A DNA stretch of 51,232 bases from Oscillospiraceae bacterium (lineage in GTDB: Bacteria > Bacillota > Clostridia > Oscillospirales > Oscillospiraceae). The notes beneath the pieces were generated by a model, which saw only the letters and a list, made by a program, of their open reading frames with translations, was not told where the DNA came from and ran no database searches. This document shows, one piece after another, positions 6,941 through 15,267 of this stretch; positions within the stretch are counted from its first letter, which is position 1; each line of letters starts with the position of its first letter. Location: positions 1 to 51,232 of the forward strand of contig JAFZOI010000001.1 of assembly GCA_017550645.1 (NCBI GenBank), in the 5' to 3' direction. Made by a program: the position numbers and the translations under genes.

Positions 6941-9900
6941 ATGCCGCTTGCCAGAGGCATAAAGAAAGTAATGGTCATCGGCTCCGGCCCGATCGTCATC
7001 GGGCAGGCCGCCGAATTCGACTACGCGGGCACGCAGGCCTGCCGCGCCCTCAAGGAGGACGGGCTCGAGGTCGTCCTCGTAAACTCCAACCCCGCGACCA
7101 TAATGACAGACGGCGCGATGGCCGACAGGATATATATCGAGCCGCTGAGCCTCCCCGTCCTGCGCCGCATCATAGAAAAGGAGCGCCCGGACAGCTTGCT
7201 GAGCACGCTCGGCGGGCAAAACGGCCTCACGCTCTCGATGCAGCTCGCGAAGGAGGGCTTCCTCGACAAGATGCACGTCCGCCTGCTCGGCGCCGATCCC
7301 GATACGATAGACAAGGCCGAGGACAGGCAGATGTTCAAGGATACGATGATGGCCATAGGCCAGCCCGTCATCCCCTCGACGGTCGTCACCGACGTCGAGA
7401 GCGCCATGGCGTTTGCCGACGAAGTCGGCCTCCCGCTCATCATCCGCCCCGCCTTCACGCTCGGCGGCACGGGCGGCGGCATGGCGAGTACGCGCGAGGA
7501 GCTGCACGAGATCTGCCTCAACGGCCTGCGCGCCTCCCCGATACATCAGGTGCTCGTCGAGCAGAGCGTCGCGGGCTGGAAAGAAATTGAATTCGAGGTC
7601 ATGCGCGACGGCGCGGGCAACATCATCACGATCTGCTCCATGGAAAACGTCGACCCCGTGGGCATCCACACGGGCGACAGCATCGTCGTCGCGCCCGCCG
7701 TCACGCTCTCGGCAAACGAGTTCGGCATGCTGCGCACCGCCGCCATGAACATCGTCGACGCGCTCGGCGTTCAGGGCGGGTGCAACGTCCAGTTCGCGCT
7801 TGACCCCGACAGCTTCGAATACAAGATAATCGAGGTCAATCCGCGCGTCTCGCGCTCCTCGGCGCTCGCCAGCAAGGCCACGGGCTACCCCATCGCCAAG
7901 GTCGCGACGAAGATAGCCGTCGGGTACAGGCTGGACGAGATAAAAAACGCCGTCACCGGCAAGACGACCGCCTGCTTCGAGCCCTCCATCGACTACGTCG
8001 TCGTGAAGTTCCCGAAGTGGCCGTTCGACAAGTTCGTCTACGCCTCCCGCACGCTCGGGACGCAGATGAAGGCGACCGGCGAGGTCATGGCCATAGGCGA
8101 GAGCTTCGAGGCCGCGATGATGAAGGCCGTCCGCGGCGCGGAGATAGGCCGCAACAGCTTCTTCAGCCCGCACATGGCCGAGCTCACCGACGGGGAGCTC
8201 CATGCGAGGCTCCGCGACGCGACGGACGAGCGCATCTTCGTCGTCTACGAGGCGCTCCGCCGCCGCTTCGACGTCGAGGAGATATACGCCGCGACGAAGA
8301 TAGACCGCTGGTTCATCTACAGACTGCGCATCCTCGCCCGCATGGACGAGGAGCTCGCGGGCGGCTTCGACGACGCGCTGTATCTGCGCGCCAAGCGCCT
8401 CGGCTACCCCGACGCGCTGATAGAAAAGCTCTCCGGCCGCGCGATACCGCGCCCGCGCAGGCCCGTCTACAAGATGGTCGACACCTGCGCCGCCGAGTTC
8501 GACGCGGAGACGCCGTACTTCTACTCGACCTTCGACGACGAATGCGAGGCGACGGAGTTCATCAAGGAGCGAAATTCCGACAAGCGCACCGTCATCGTCT
8601 TCGGCTCGGGCCCCATCCGCATCGGGCAGGGCATAGAGTTCGACTACGCGAGCGTCCACTGCGTGTGGGCCCTCAAGCAGGCGGGCTTCGACGTCGTCAT
8701 CGTCAACAACAACCCCGAGACCGTCTCGACCGACTTCGACACGGCGGACAGGCTCTACTTCGAGCCGCTCACGCCCGAGGACGTCTCCGGCATACTCGCC
8801 GTGGAAAAGCCGTGGGGCGTGGTCGTCGCCTTCGGCGGACAGACGGCCATAAAGCTCACGCATTTTCTCGACGAGGCGGGAGTGCGCATACTCGGCACGA
8901 GCGCCGACAGCATCGACGCCGCCGAGGACCGCGCCCGCTTCGACGCGCTGCTCGAGGGGCTGAACATCGAGCGCCCCGCGGGCCTCACAGTCATGACCGA
9001 GGCCGAGGCGCTGGAGGCCGCCGAGAAGGTCGGCTATCCCGTCCTCATGCGCCCGAGCTACGTGCTCGGAGGGCAGAACATGATCATCGCCTTTGGCCCG
9101 GAGGACATACGCGAATACATGGGCATCATCCTCGAGCAGAACATCGAAAACCCCGTGCTCATTGACAAGTACCTCATGGGGACCGAGCTCGAGGTCGACG
9201 CCATCTGCGACGGGGACGATATCCTCATCCCCGGCATCATGGAGCACATAGAGCGCGCCGGCATACACTCCGGCGACAGTATCGCCGTCTACCCCTCGTG
9301 GAACATAGACGACGACATGCGCGAGACGATAGTCACGAGCACGCGCAAGCTCGCCCTCGCGCTCGATACGCGCGGACTTATAAACATCCAGTATCTCATC
9401 AAGGACGGCAAGCTCTACGTCATCGAGGTAAACCCCCGCTCGTCGCGCACCGTCCCCTATATAAGCAAGGTCACGGGCCTGCCGATGGTCGACCTCGCGA
9501 CCCGCGCCATGCTCGGGGAGAAGCTCGCCGACATGGGCTACGGCACCGGGCTATACCCGAAGCCCGCCTACGTCGCGGTCAAGGTGCCGGTCTTCTCGTT
9601 TGAAAAGCTCGCCAACCTCGACAATCAGCTCGGGCCCGAGATGAAGTCCACCGGCGAGGTGCTCGGCCTCGCGGCGACGATAGAGGAGGCGCTCTATAAG
9701 GGCCTGCGCGCGGCCGGGTACAAGCTTGGGCGCACGGGCGGCGTCTTCATGACCGTCAAGGACAGGGACAAGGCCGAGGCCGTCCTCATTGCGAGAAAGT
9801 TTTCCGAGCTCGGCTTTACCATCTACGCCACCGAGGGCACGGCCGCCGCGCTCCGCCGCGTCCGCATCGACGCCGTGACCGTCGGTAAGCTCCATAAGGA

Positions 9901-10990
9901 GGACGACCCCTACGAGCTCGACGGCATCACGCTCATCGAGTCCGGCAAGGTCGACTACGTCATCTCGACGTCCACCAAGGGCCGCCTGCCGACGCGCGAC
10001 AGCGTCAAGATACGCCGCAAGGCCGTCGAGCGCAGCATCCCCTGCCTGACGAGCCTCGACACGGCCTCCGCCGTCGCGGACTGCCTGCGCGGGCGCTACT
10101 CGCTCGAGAGCGTCGAGCTCGTGGATATCAACAACATGCGCAAGACCCGCGTCCGCCGCGACTTTACCAAGATGCAGACCTGCGGCAACGACTATATCTA
10201 CTTTAACTGCCTGACCGAGAATATCGACTGCCCTGAGTCGCTCTCGATACGCCTCTCCGACCGCCACCTCGGCATAGGCGGCGACGGCGTCGTGCTCGTC
10301 CAGCCCTCCCGCGTCGCGGACGCGAAGGTCAGCATCTACAACATGGACGGCACAAACGGCGGCATAGGCGGCAACGCCCTGCGCTGCGTCGGCAAATACC
10401 TCTATGATAACGGCATCGTCACCAAGCGCGCCATGGAGGTCGAGACGCCGGCAGGCATCGTCAGCCTGCGCGTATATACGCAAAACGGCCTCGTCAGCAC
10501 CGTCACCGTCGACATGGGCAAGGCCGATTTCAGGCCGCACAACGTCCCCGTCCTGCTCGAGGGCGACCGCGTTCTCGACCGCGAGACGGAGGTCGCGGGC
10601 GGCAAGCACACCATCTCCTGCCTCTCCGTCGGCAACCCGCACTGCGTCGTCTTCGTCGACGACGTCGACGCGCTCGACCTCGAGGCGATAGGGCCGTGCT
10701 TTGAAAACGACAGGATATTCCCCGAGAGGGTCAATACCGAGTTCGTGCAGGTGCTCGACGAGACGACCGTCATGATGCGCGCTTGGGAGCGCGGCAACGG
10801 CGAGACGATGGCCTGCGGCTCCGGCGCGTGCGCGGCGGCGGTCTGCGCCATCGAGACGGGGCGCTGCAGCCCCGGGGAGAACATCACCGTCAAGCTCCGC
10901 GGCGGCGACCTCATCATCCGCTACGAGGGCGGCCGCGTCTACCTGACGGGCAGCGCCGTCAAGTGCTACGAGGGCACGGTCGAGATTTGA
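6941..10990 (+). CDS. carB-dapF: CarB-DapF fusion: carbamoyl-phosphate synthase large chain plus diaminopimelate epimerase
   Basis: A 1349-residue single frame. Residues 1 to about 1065 are a full CarB: two ATP-grasp halves (MVIGSGPIVIGQ, NPRVSRSSALASKATG, then VFGSGPIRIGQG, NPRSSRTVPYISKVTG) and an MGS-like regulatory domain. With no stop it continues into a complete DapF (residues about 1072-1349: FTKMQTCGNDY, GIGGDGV, GNPHCVVFVDD, ERGNGETMACGSGA). DapF converts LL- to meso-diaminopimelate for peptidoglycan and lysine. Its second catalytic cysteine is present (Cys1292), but the first, expected in MCGN, is Gly1143 (IGGNALRC). An internal ATG at 10136 (residue 1066) has no convincing ribosome site. 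The fusion, the lost cysteine, and the neighbouring CarA lacking its triad make this locus unusual. Confidence 0.93.
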   Translation: MPLARGIKKVMVIGSGPIVIGQAAEFDYAGTQACRALKEDGLEVVLVNSNPATIMTDGAMADRIYIEPLSLPVLRRIIEKERPDSLLSTLGGQNGLTLSMQLAKEGFLDKMHVRLLGADPDTIDKAEDRQMFKDTMMAIGQPVIPSTVVTDVESAMAFADEVGLPLIIRPAFTLGGTGGGMASTREELHEICLNGLRASPIHQVLVEQSVAGWKEIEFEVMRDGAGNIITICSMENVDPVGIHTGDSIVVAPAVTLSANEFGMLRTAAMNIVDALGVQGGCNVQFALDPDSFEYKIIEVNPRVSRSSALASKATGYPIAKVATKIAVGYRLDEIKNAVTGKTTACFEPSIDYVVVKFPKWPFDKFVYASRTLGTQMKATGEVMAIGESFEAAMMKAVRGAEIGRNSFFSPHMAELTDGELHARLRDATDERIFVVYEALRRRFDVEEIYAATKIDRWFIYRLRILARMDEELAGGFDDALYLRAKRLGYPDALIEKLSGRAIPRPRRPVYKMVDTCAAEFDAETPYFYSTFDDECEATEFIKERNSDKRTVIVFGSGPIRIGQGIEFDYASVHCVWALKQAGFDVVIVNNNPETVSTDFDTADRLYFEPLTPEDVSGILAVEKPWGVVVAFGGQTAIKLTHFLDEAGVRILGTSADSIDAAEDRARFDALLEGLNIERPAGLTVMTEAEALEAAEKVGYPVLMRPSYVLGGQNMIIAFGPEDIREYMGIILEQNIENPVLIDKYLMGTELEVDAICDGDDILIPGIMEHIERAGIHSGDSIAVYPSWNIDDDMRETIVTSTRKLALALDTRGLINIQYLIKDGKLYVIEVNPRSSRTVPYISKVTGLPMVDLATRAMLGEKLADMGYGTGLYPKPAYVAVKVPVFSFEKLANLDNQLGPEMKSTGEVLGLAATIEEALYKGLRAAGYKLGRTGGVFMTVKDRDKAEAVLIARKFSELGFTIYATEGTAAALRRVRIDAVTVGKLHKEDDPYELDGITLIESGKVDYVISTSTKGRLPTRDSVKIRRKAVERSIPCLTSLDTASAVADCLRGRYSLESVELVDINNMRKTRVRRDFTKMQTCGNDYIYFNCLTENIDCPESLSIRLSDRHLGIGGDGVVLVQPSRVADAKVSIYNMDGTNGGIGGNALRCVGKYLYDNGIVTKRAMEVETPAGIVSLRVYTQNGLVSTVTVDMGKADFRPHNVPVLLEGDRVLDRETEVAGGKHTISCLSVGNPHCVVFVDDVDALDLEAIGPCFENDRIFPERVNTEFVQVLDETTVMMRAWERGNGETMACGSGACAAAVCAIETGRCSPGENITVKLRGGDLIIRYEGGRVYLTGSAVKCYEGTVEI

Positions 10991-11059
10991 TTAAATAAGG
11001 CTTCCCCCCGCCGGGGGGAAGCTGTCGCGGCGCATATTCAATAACCTATCTCTGATTTC

Positions 11060-11165
11060 CCAAACCGGAGCCCAGCGAAGCGGGTCCGGTTTGGAGAGGA
11101 GGAGCAGTGGAGCGAGCAAGCGGCTCCGCAGGATGCCGCGAGCGATACGGAACTTGCGACGACGA
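11060..11165 (+). repeat. Dispersed ~105-bp repeat (copy 2 of 3), inside a larger repeat mosaic
   Basis: This is the same element as at 857-961 but in the opposite orientation, starting with the palindrome ccaaaccggagcccagcg. It sits inside a split gene-end repeat whose arms are at 10998-11023 and 11166-11253, which looks like one element inserted in another. Confidence 0.75.
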
Positions 11166-11266
11166 ACTGATGAGGGGCATGGAAGATATTGCCCCTCATC
11201 CGGGTTCGCTTCGCTCACCCACCTTCCCCCCGAAGGGGGAAGGCTTATACGAAGGGAGCGGCGAAT

Positions 11267-12160
11267 ATGGCAATAACGTTTACCGAGCGGCCGGAGCTCG
11301 TTTCGCGCGGGAGGCTGCTGACGTTCGAGATCGCGATGCACCCCATCCCCGACGGGCGCATGCGCACTATACGCGTCTGGCTGCCGGAGGAGTACGACGG
11401 GAAGCGGCGCTTTCCCGTGCTCTACCTGCACGACGGGAACATGGTCTTCCCGCCGCAGGATTCGCCCGCGAACATGGGCTCGTGGGAGTGCGACAAGCGC
11501 GTGAGCGAGCTGCCCCCGGAGCTGCACTGCATCGTCGTCGGCATAGACACGTCCGACGACCGCGCCTGCGAGCTGCTCCCGCCCTATAAGCGCAACCCCG
11601 CCCACCGCATCCCGCGCGCGCCCGGCATGCCGCCGGTCGTCGCCCTCGGCGGGTACTACGCGGATTTCGTCCGCGATACGCTCAAGCCCGTCATAGACGC
11701 GAACTTCATGACGCTCCCCGACGCGGCGCACACCGGCATAGGCGGCGCCTCGATGGGCGGCCTCATGGCGCTCTATATGACGCTCCGCGATCCCGACGTC
11801 TTCGGGCGCTCGCTCGTCCTCTCGCCGGGGCTCGACATCCTCCACGAGGACTGCCTCGAGCTCATCGACGCCTACGATCCGGCGCGGCTCGCGGACGTCC
11901 GCATCTATATGTACTCGGGCGACCAGACCTTCGACGTCACGATAGCCCCCGCGGCGATGACGGTCTACCGCCGCATCAAGGACAGCCTCAAGATAGACGC
12001 GAAGCGCCTCTGCCTCGTCATCGACAGCCGCGAATCGCACTGGGGCAGGTCGTGGAGCAAGTACACGCCCGACGGCCTGCGCTACCTCTTCAGCGAGGAT
12101 AACGGCGTCGTCGTCCCGCAGATGGGCTTTATCCCGAGAGAGGAAAAAGTCCCGGAATGA
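11267..12160 (+). CDS. Alpha/beta-hydrolase, esterase D / enterochelin esterase-like
   Basis: A 297-residue cytosolic serine hydrolase of the PF00756-like esterase group. The oxyanion strand region reads FPVLYLHDGNMVF, the nucleophile elbow is GGASMGG (Ser in GxSxG), and the probable catalytic His is in SRESHWGRSW near the end. There is no signal peptide. Start ATG 11267 follows GAAGGGAG at proper distance; an upstream extension would run through repeat DNA. The family hydrolyses esters such as ferric-enterobactin, formyl-glutathione or acyl-sugar esters; the substrate cannot be told here. It stands alone between repeat-filled gaps, so context gives no help. Confidence 0.8.
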   Translation: MAITFTERPELVSRGRLLTFEIAMHPIPDGRMRTIRVWLPEEYDGKRRFPVLYLHDGNMVFPPQDSPANMGSWECDKRVSELPPELHCIVVGIDTSDDRACELLPPYKRNPAHRIPRAPGMPPVVALGGYYADFVRDTLKPVIDANFMTLPDAAHTGIGGASMGGLMALYMTLRDPDVFGRSLVLSPGLDILHEDCLELIDAYDPARLADVRIYMYSGDQTFDVTIAPAAMTVYRRIKDSLKIDAKRLCLVIDSRESHWGRSWSKYTPDGLRYLFSEDNGVVVPQMGFIPREEKVPE

Positions 12161-12177
12161 TGCAATAATAGATCCCT

Positions 12178-12246
12178 CCGGGTGGGGGAACGTCCACCTC
12201 ATCAGTCACGGCTTCGCTGTGCCAGCTTCCCCTCAAGGGGAAGCCT
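12178..12246 (+). repeat. Half copy of gene-end repeat
   Basis: The unit gtccacctcatcagtcacgg followed by cttcgctgtgccagcttccc matches the right halves of the elements at 30518-30653 and 32582-32716. Only one half is present here. Confidence 0.8.
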
Positions 12247-12259
12247 GAATAAAGGAAAG

Positions 12260-12287
12260 AGCCCGCTCCGGGTGGAGCGGGCTTTTT
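12260..12287. terminator. Intrinsic terminator between convergent genes
   Basis: Stem agcccgctcc / ggagcgggct with loop gggt, then ttttt; A-rich on the other side, so it can serve both the esterase (plus) and the URO-D gene ending at 12299 (minus). Confidence 0.85.
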
Positions 12288-12298
12288 GCGTTGATTTT

Positions 12299-13327
12299 TC
12301 AGCTGATGAGGTTCCACAGGCGCATCTTGTGGTAGCCGAGGTTGATGACCTCGAAGAACTTGTCTATGTTCTGCAGCGGCGTCTTGGCGGGGATGTCGCA
12401 GCCGGAGGAGATCATAAAGTTGTCGTGTATCATGCACTTGCGAAGCAGCGTCTGCGTGTCGAGCGCCATCTTGTCCGTGCTGTCGCACATGAAGACCGCC
12501 GAGGGGCTGATGTTGCCCATGACGATGACGTTGTCCGGCAGCGTCTCGAGAAGCTGCCACATGTCGGCCTGATCGCCGAAGTGGAACATCTTCGCGCCCG
12601 TCGCGAGGACGGCGTCGACCTTCTTCTCGATGGCGTTGGAGCAGTTATGATAGCAGAAGACGAAGTCGCGGTCCTGCAGCTCGTCGATGATGCGCTTGAT
12701 GTAGTCCGAGGAGAATTCCTTCATCGGGCCGACGGACATGAGGCCCGCGAGGGGCTCCGCCATGACGACGCCGTTGGCGCCCGCGGCCTTCATCGCCTTG
12801 ATGTAGTTAATGAGAAATTCCGTACACTTTTCGAGGACCGTGTGGACGAGCTCCGGCTCCTCGTAGGTCAGAAGCAGCACTTCGTTGACGTCCATGAGGC
12901 GGCCCGCCATGGAGAAGGGGCCCGTGCAGTTGCAGAAAACGGGCCTGTCGTTGACGAGGACGAGCGTCTTCTGGAGCGCGCGGAGGACCTTGCCCGTCCT
13001 GCCCGCGCCGACCTCGGGGACGACGAGCGCGTCGGCCTCCTCCTGATTCGAGACGAGCTGGCCCGTGATGGTCGGGATGTCGTCGGTGTGGTACGTGCAG
13101 TGGGCTCCGAAGGCCTCGGCCTCGACGGAGAGGTCCATGTACGTCGTGGCGAAGGGCATGTCGTAGCGGTCGGCTATGAGGCGCACGCCGAGCGCCATCT
13201 CGCTGGAGGACTTGAGGAGCTGCTCGACGGAGATGAAGAGCTGCTGCACCGCGGGGTAGGACAGGAGCGGCATGGCTTTCTTGTTCGGCGTCGAGATGGT
13301 CTGGCGTATCCAGAGGTCCATGTTCAT
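12299..13327 (-). CDS. MtaA/MtbA-like methyltransferase of the uroporphyrinogen decarboxylase family
   Basis: A 342-residue protein of the URO-D superfamily. The zinc-site pattern of corrinoid-dependent methyltransferases is present: His227-x-Cys229 (YHNCSNA) and Cys310 (SSGCDIP) about 80 residues later, matching the MtaA/MtbA arrangement. In that family, zinc activates a thiol that accepts a methyl group from a methyl-corrinoid protein. True heme-pathway HemE lacks these residues, so a heme role is unlikely. It probably acts in the cytosol on a methylated compound. No corrinoid protein gene lies nearby. The start at 13327 is preceded by AAAGGAG at good spacing; a second ATG two codons later is possible. 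Two further URO-D paralogues are at 17402 and 36515. Confidence 0.85.
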   Translation of the reverse strand: MNMDLWIRQTISTPNKKAMPLLSYPAVQQLFISVEQLLKSSSEMALGVRLIADRYDMPFATTYMDLSVEAEAFGAHCTYHTDDIPTITGQLVSNQEEADALVVPEVGAGRTGKVLRALQKTLVLVNDRPVFCNCTGPFSMAGRLMDVNEVLLLTYEEPELVHTVLEKCTEFLINYIKAMKAAGANGVVMAEPLAGLMSVGPMKEFSSDYIKRIIDELQDRDFVFCYHNCSNAIEKKVDAVLATGAKMFHFGDQADMWQLLETLPDNVIVMGNISPSAVFMCDSTDKMALDTQTLLRKCMIHDNFMISSGCDIPAKTPLQNIDKFFEVINLGYHKMRLWNLIS

Positions 13328-13378
13328 GGTCGTCGTCTCCTTTGGTAAAATGAGGATTTAGCTATATCCACTAAAACC

Positions 13379-13384
13379 ATTATA
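13379..13384 (-). promoter_or_regulatory. Possible -10 box for the MtaA-like gene
   Basis: TATAAT on the minus strand preceded by TG, about 50 bases before the start codon; no convincing -35 box was found. Confidence 0.35.
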
Positions 13385-13486
13385 CATGGATGCGGGCGGG
13401 AAAGCCATAGGCGTTTATGATGAAAAAAGCGCGGAACGCGGGCGACGGGATAGATATTGTGCAAAAAGGCTCCCTCCGGCCCCCCT

Positions 13487-13769
13487 TGTCATCCTGAGGA
13501 GCAAAGCGACGAAGGATCTTTCCCATCATCGCGAGGAGCGAAGCGACGCGGCGATCCGTACTCCCGAAAAGGACGGATTCCCACGTCGCCGCCGCGCGAG
13601 GCGGCTCCTCGGAATGACCTCTGTTTTGAGCCGGTGCGAGACAAAACGGCGGGGCGAGGGAGCCCCGCCCTACGCGCTCCCTGCTGGTGCGGAGTTATCG
13701 GTCCACCTCAACCGGCATCCGGCCTTGCGTAAGACGGCGGATGCCACCTTCCCCTCAAGGGGGAAGGCT
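13487..13769. repeat. Mosaic of three repeat types
   Basis: The 491-bp gap between the MtaA-like gene and purC contains no gene. From 13487 to 13619 is a palindromic unit built on gaggagcaaagcgacgaagg, repeated as gaggagcgaagcgacgcgg and closed by the complement of its start, a pattern seen in many bacterial genomes. A REP hairpin of the gcggggcg/ccccgccc type follows at about 13650-13679, and a half gene-end element ending in cccctcaagg at 13700-13769. Confidence 0.7.
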
Positions 13770-13779
13770 GAAAAAGGAA

Positions 13780-13806
13780 AACCTCCCGCCGGAGCGGGAG
13801 GTTTTG
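13780..13806. terminator. Intrinsic terminator after purC
   Basis: Stem aacctcccgc / gcgggaggtt with loop cgga, flanked by A-run and T-run; read on the minus strand it ends the purC transcript. Confidence 0.85.
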
Positions 13807-13818
13807 ATACGTAGATCT

Positions 13819-14505
13819 TTACTTTGCGGCGAAGAAGAGCTCGGAGAGGGTCATCGGGTCGATGTACTCGCCGTTTTTGTATACGCGCATGTTGCCGGAG
13901 GCGATCTCGTCGATGAGCATGACCTTGCCCTCGGCGTCGTAGCCGTACTCGAACTTGATGTCGTAGAGGTCGAGACCCTTCGCCTTGAGGTCGTCGGCGA
14001 CGATCTGGGTTATCTTCTTGGTCATGTCGCGGATGTCGTCATACTGCTCGGCGGTCATTATGCCGAGGACGATGAGGCCGTCCTTCGTCACGAGGGGATC
14101 GCCCAGCGCGTCGTTTTTGAACGTCGTCTCGACGTAGGCGGGGAGCTCCTGCCCCTCGGTGCAGTACTCCTGATAGCGGCGGTAGAAGCTGCCGACGGCC
14201 CTGTGGCGGCAGATGACCTCGAGGCCCTTGCCGAACACCTTCGCGGGCAGGACCTCCATGGTCGTGTCGGCGAGGTTGGCGCTGACGAAATGCGTCCTGA
14301 TGCCGGCGGCGTTGATCTTCTCGAAGAAGTATATCGACATGCGCAGGTTGACGTCGCCCACGCCCTCGATGGTGAGGCCGACCTCGTTCATGCCGGGGTC
14401 GAAGACGCCGTCCTTGCCGGTGCAGTCGTCCTTGAATTTGAGCAGATAGTTGCCGTTGTCGAGCGCGTAGACGTTCTTGGTCTTTCCTGTATAAACGAGC
14501 TTCAT
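13819..14505 (-). CDS. purC: SAICAR synthase (phosphoribosylaminoimidazole-succinocarboxamide synthase)
   Basis: A 228-residue PurC, the ATP-dependent purine-pathway enzyme that joins aspartate to CAIR to make SAICAR. Visible family features are the N-terminal [11 protein letters not shown] phosphate-binding strand, [16 protein letters not shown] (catalytic arginine region), [13 protein letters not shown] and [18 protein letters not shown] with the metal-binding acidic residues. The length is normal. Start ATG 14505 is preceded by GGGAGGT. It has its own promoter (14585-14613) and terminator, so it is transcribed alone; other pur genes are not in this window. Confidence 0.95.
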   Translation of the reverse strand: MKLVYTGKTKNVYALDNGNYLLKFKDDCTGKDGVFDPGMNEVGLTIEGVGDVNLRMSIYFFEKINAAGIRTHFVSANLADTTMEVLPAKVFGKGLEVICRHRAVGSFYRRYQEYCTEGQELPAYVETTFKNDALGDPLVTKDGLIVLGIMTAEQYDDIRDMTKKITQIVADDLKAKGLDLYDIKFEYGYDAEGKVMLIDEIASGNMRVYKNGEYIDPMTLSELFFAAK

Positions 14506-14584
14506 TATCCTTTACCTCCCGAAAAATAAAGGGCCGGCGGCCCGGGCCGGACGGACGCGGCGCATCCGCGCCTCCGACGGGAAA

Positions 14585-14613
14585 ATTATCTCAAAAAACG
14601 TCGCCGATGTCAA
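14585..14613 (-). promoter_or_regulatory. Sigma-70 promoter for purC
   Basis: Minus strand TTGACA (14613-14608), 17-bp spacer, GATAAT (14590-14585). The transcribed leader (about 14506-14578) contains a very GC-rich self-complementary stretch, ggcccgggcc. No purine riboswitch core was recognised. Confidence 0.7.
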
Positions 14614-14614
14614 C

Positions 14615-14640
14615 AAAAAATCCCCGCCGGAGCGGGGAAT
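14615..14640 (-). terminator. Terminator of the ruvX-to-radical-SAM operon
   Basis: On the minus strand: tccccgc / gcgggga stem with loop tccg followed by tttttt. It lies 15 bases downstream of the radical SAM stop codon and just before the purC promoter. Confidence 0.8.
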
Positions 14641-14654
14641 TTTAAGGTCGGTCT

Positions 14655-15266
14655 TTATCTTATGACGTAATCGAAGAGCTCGACGTTCTCGGCCCCGAGC
14701 GCGCGGACGGTCTTCTCCGTCTTCAGGCGGTCGGCCTCGTCGTTATACCCCGGTATGAGCGGGACGCGCACGCGCACGCGCTCCGGCGGGACGAGGGAGA
14801 GCAGAAGGCCGAGATTGGAAAGCGCCGGGGCGGCCTCGCCGCCGGTGTAGGCGCGGTAGATATCCGCGTCCGCGGTCTTGATGTCGACGATGAAGCCGTC
14901 GACGCACTTCGCCGCCGTCCGTACGGCCTCCGGGGCGACGTTCAGCGACGTCTCGGCGTATATGCGCCAGCCGGGGCCGCAGACCTCGCGAAAGCGCGCT
15001 ATGAAGTCCGCGTGCAGCAGGGATTCCCCGCCGCCGAAGGTCGGGCCTCCGCCCGTCGCGAGAAAATACAGATCGTCTATCTTCAGCCTGTCGTAGAGCT
15101 CCCGCGCCGTGACGGGCTCGGGGGAGCGAGTCAGGACGCTCTTATTGAGGCAGTAGCGGCATTTGAGCGGGCAGCCAGCTCCCGCGACGAGCGTCGTCAC
15201 GCCGTCGCCGTCTGTCTCCATGCGCAGGCGGTCTATTAAGAGAAGGGGATAGGTCGGCTCCGGCAT
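14655..15266 (-). CDS. Short radical SAM enzyme, PFL-activase-like
   Basis: A 203-residue radical SAM protein. The [4Fe-4S]/SAM motif is Cys32-Cys36-Cys39 (CPLKCRYC), followed by the glycine-rich GGGPTFGGGES, which matches glycyl-radical-enzyme activases and their relatives, then DIKT and VPLIPGYNDE. There is no ferredoxin insert and no SPASM domain, and no glycyl radical enzyme is encoded in the window. The ATG at 15266 follows the upstream stop (TGA, one base, ATG), so translation is coupled to the cysteine-motif protein at 15268-15828. That coupling suggests the two work together, for example with the neighbour as substrate or partner; this is inference. A longer frame upstream overlaps the neighbour and is not needed. 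Confidence 0.85.
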   Translation of the reverse strand: MPEPTYPLLLIDRLRMETDGDGVTTLVAGAGCPLKCRYCLNKSVLTRSPEPVTARELYDRLKIDDLYFLATGGGPTFGGGESLLHADFIARFREVCGPGWRIYAETSLNVAPEAVRTAAKCVDGFIVDIKTADADIYRAYTGGEAAPALSNLGLLLSLVPPERVRVRVPLIPGYNDEADRLKTEKTVRALGAENVELFDYVIR

Positions 15267-15267
15267 G

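Noticed and set aside
6941..10990. Frameshift or assembly join creating the CarB-DapF fusion
   Set aside because: Both domains are complete and in the same frame with continuous GC-rich codon use and no repeat at the junction; still, a read-level check is advisable.
12299..13327. HemE (heme uroporphyrinogen decarboxylase)
   Set aside because: The His-x-Cys ... Cys zinc site is typical of corrinoid methyltransferases and no heme pathway gene is nearby.
13487..13619. CRISPR-like repeats
   Set aside because: Only two related units, palindromic, with no regular spacers; this is a dispersed intergenic repeat.
14506..14584. Purine riboswitch in the purC leader
   Set aside because: The GC-rich palindrome does not contain the conserved junction sequences of the purine aptamer.
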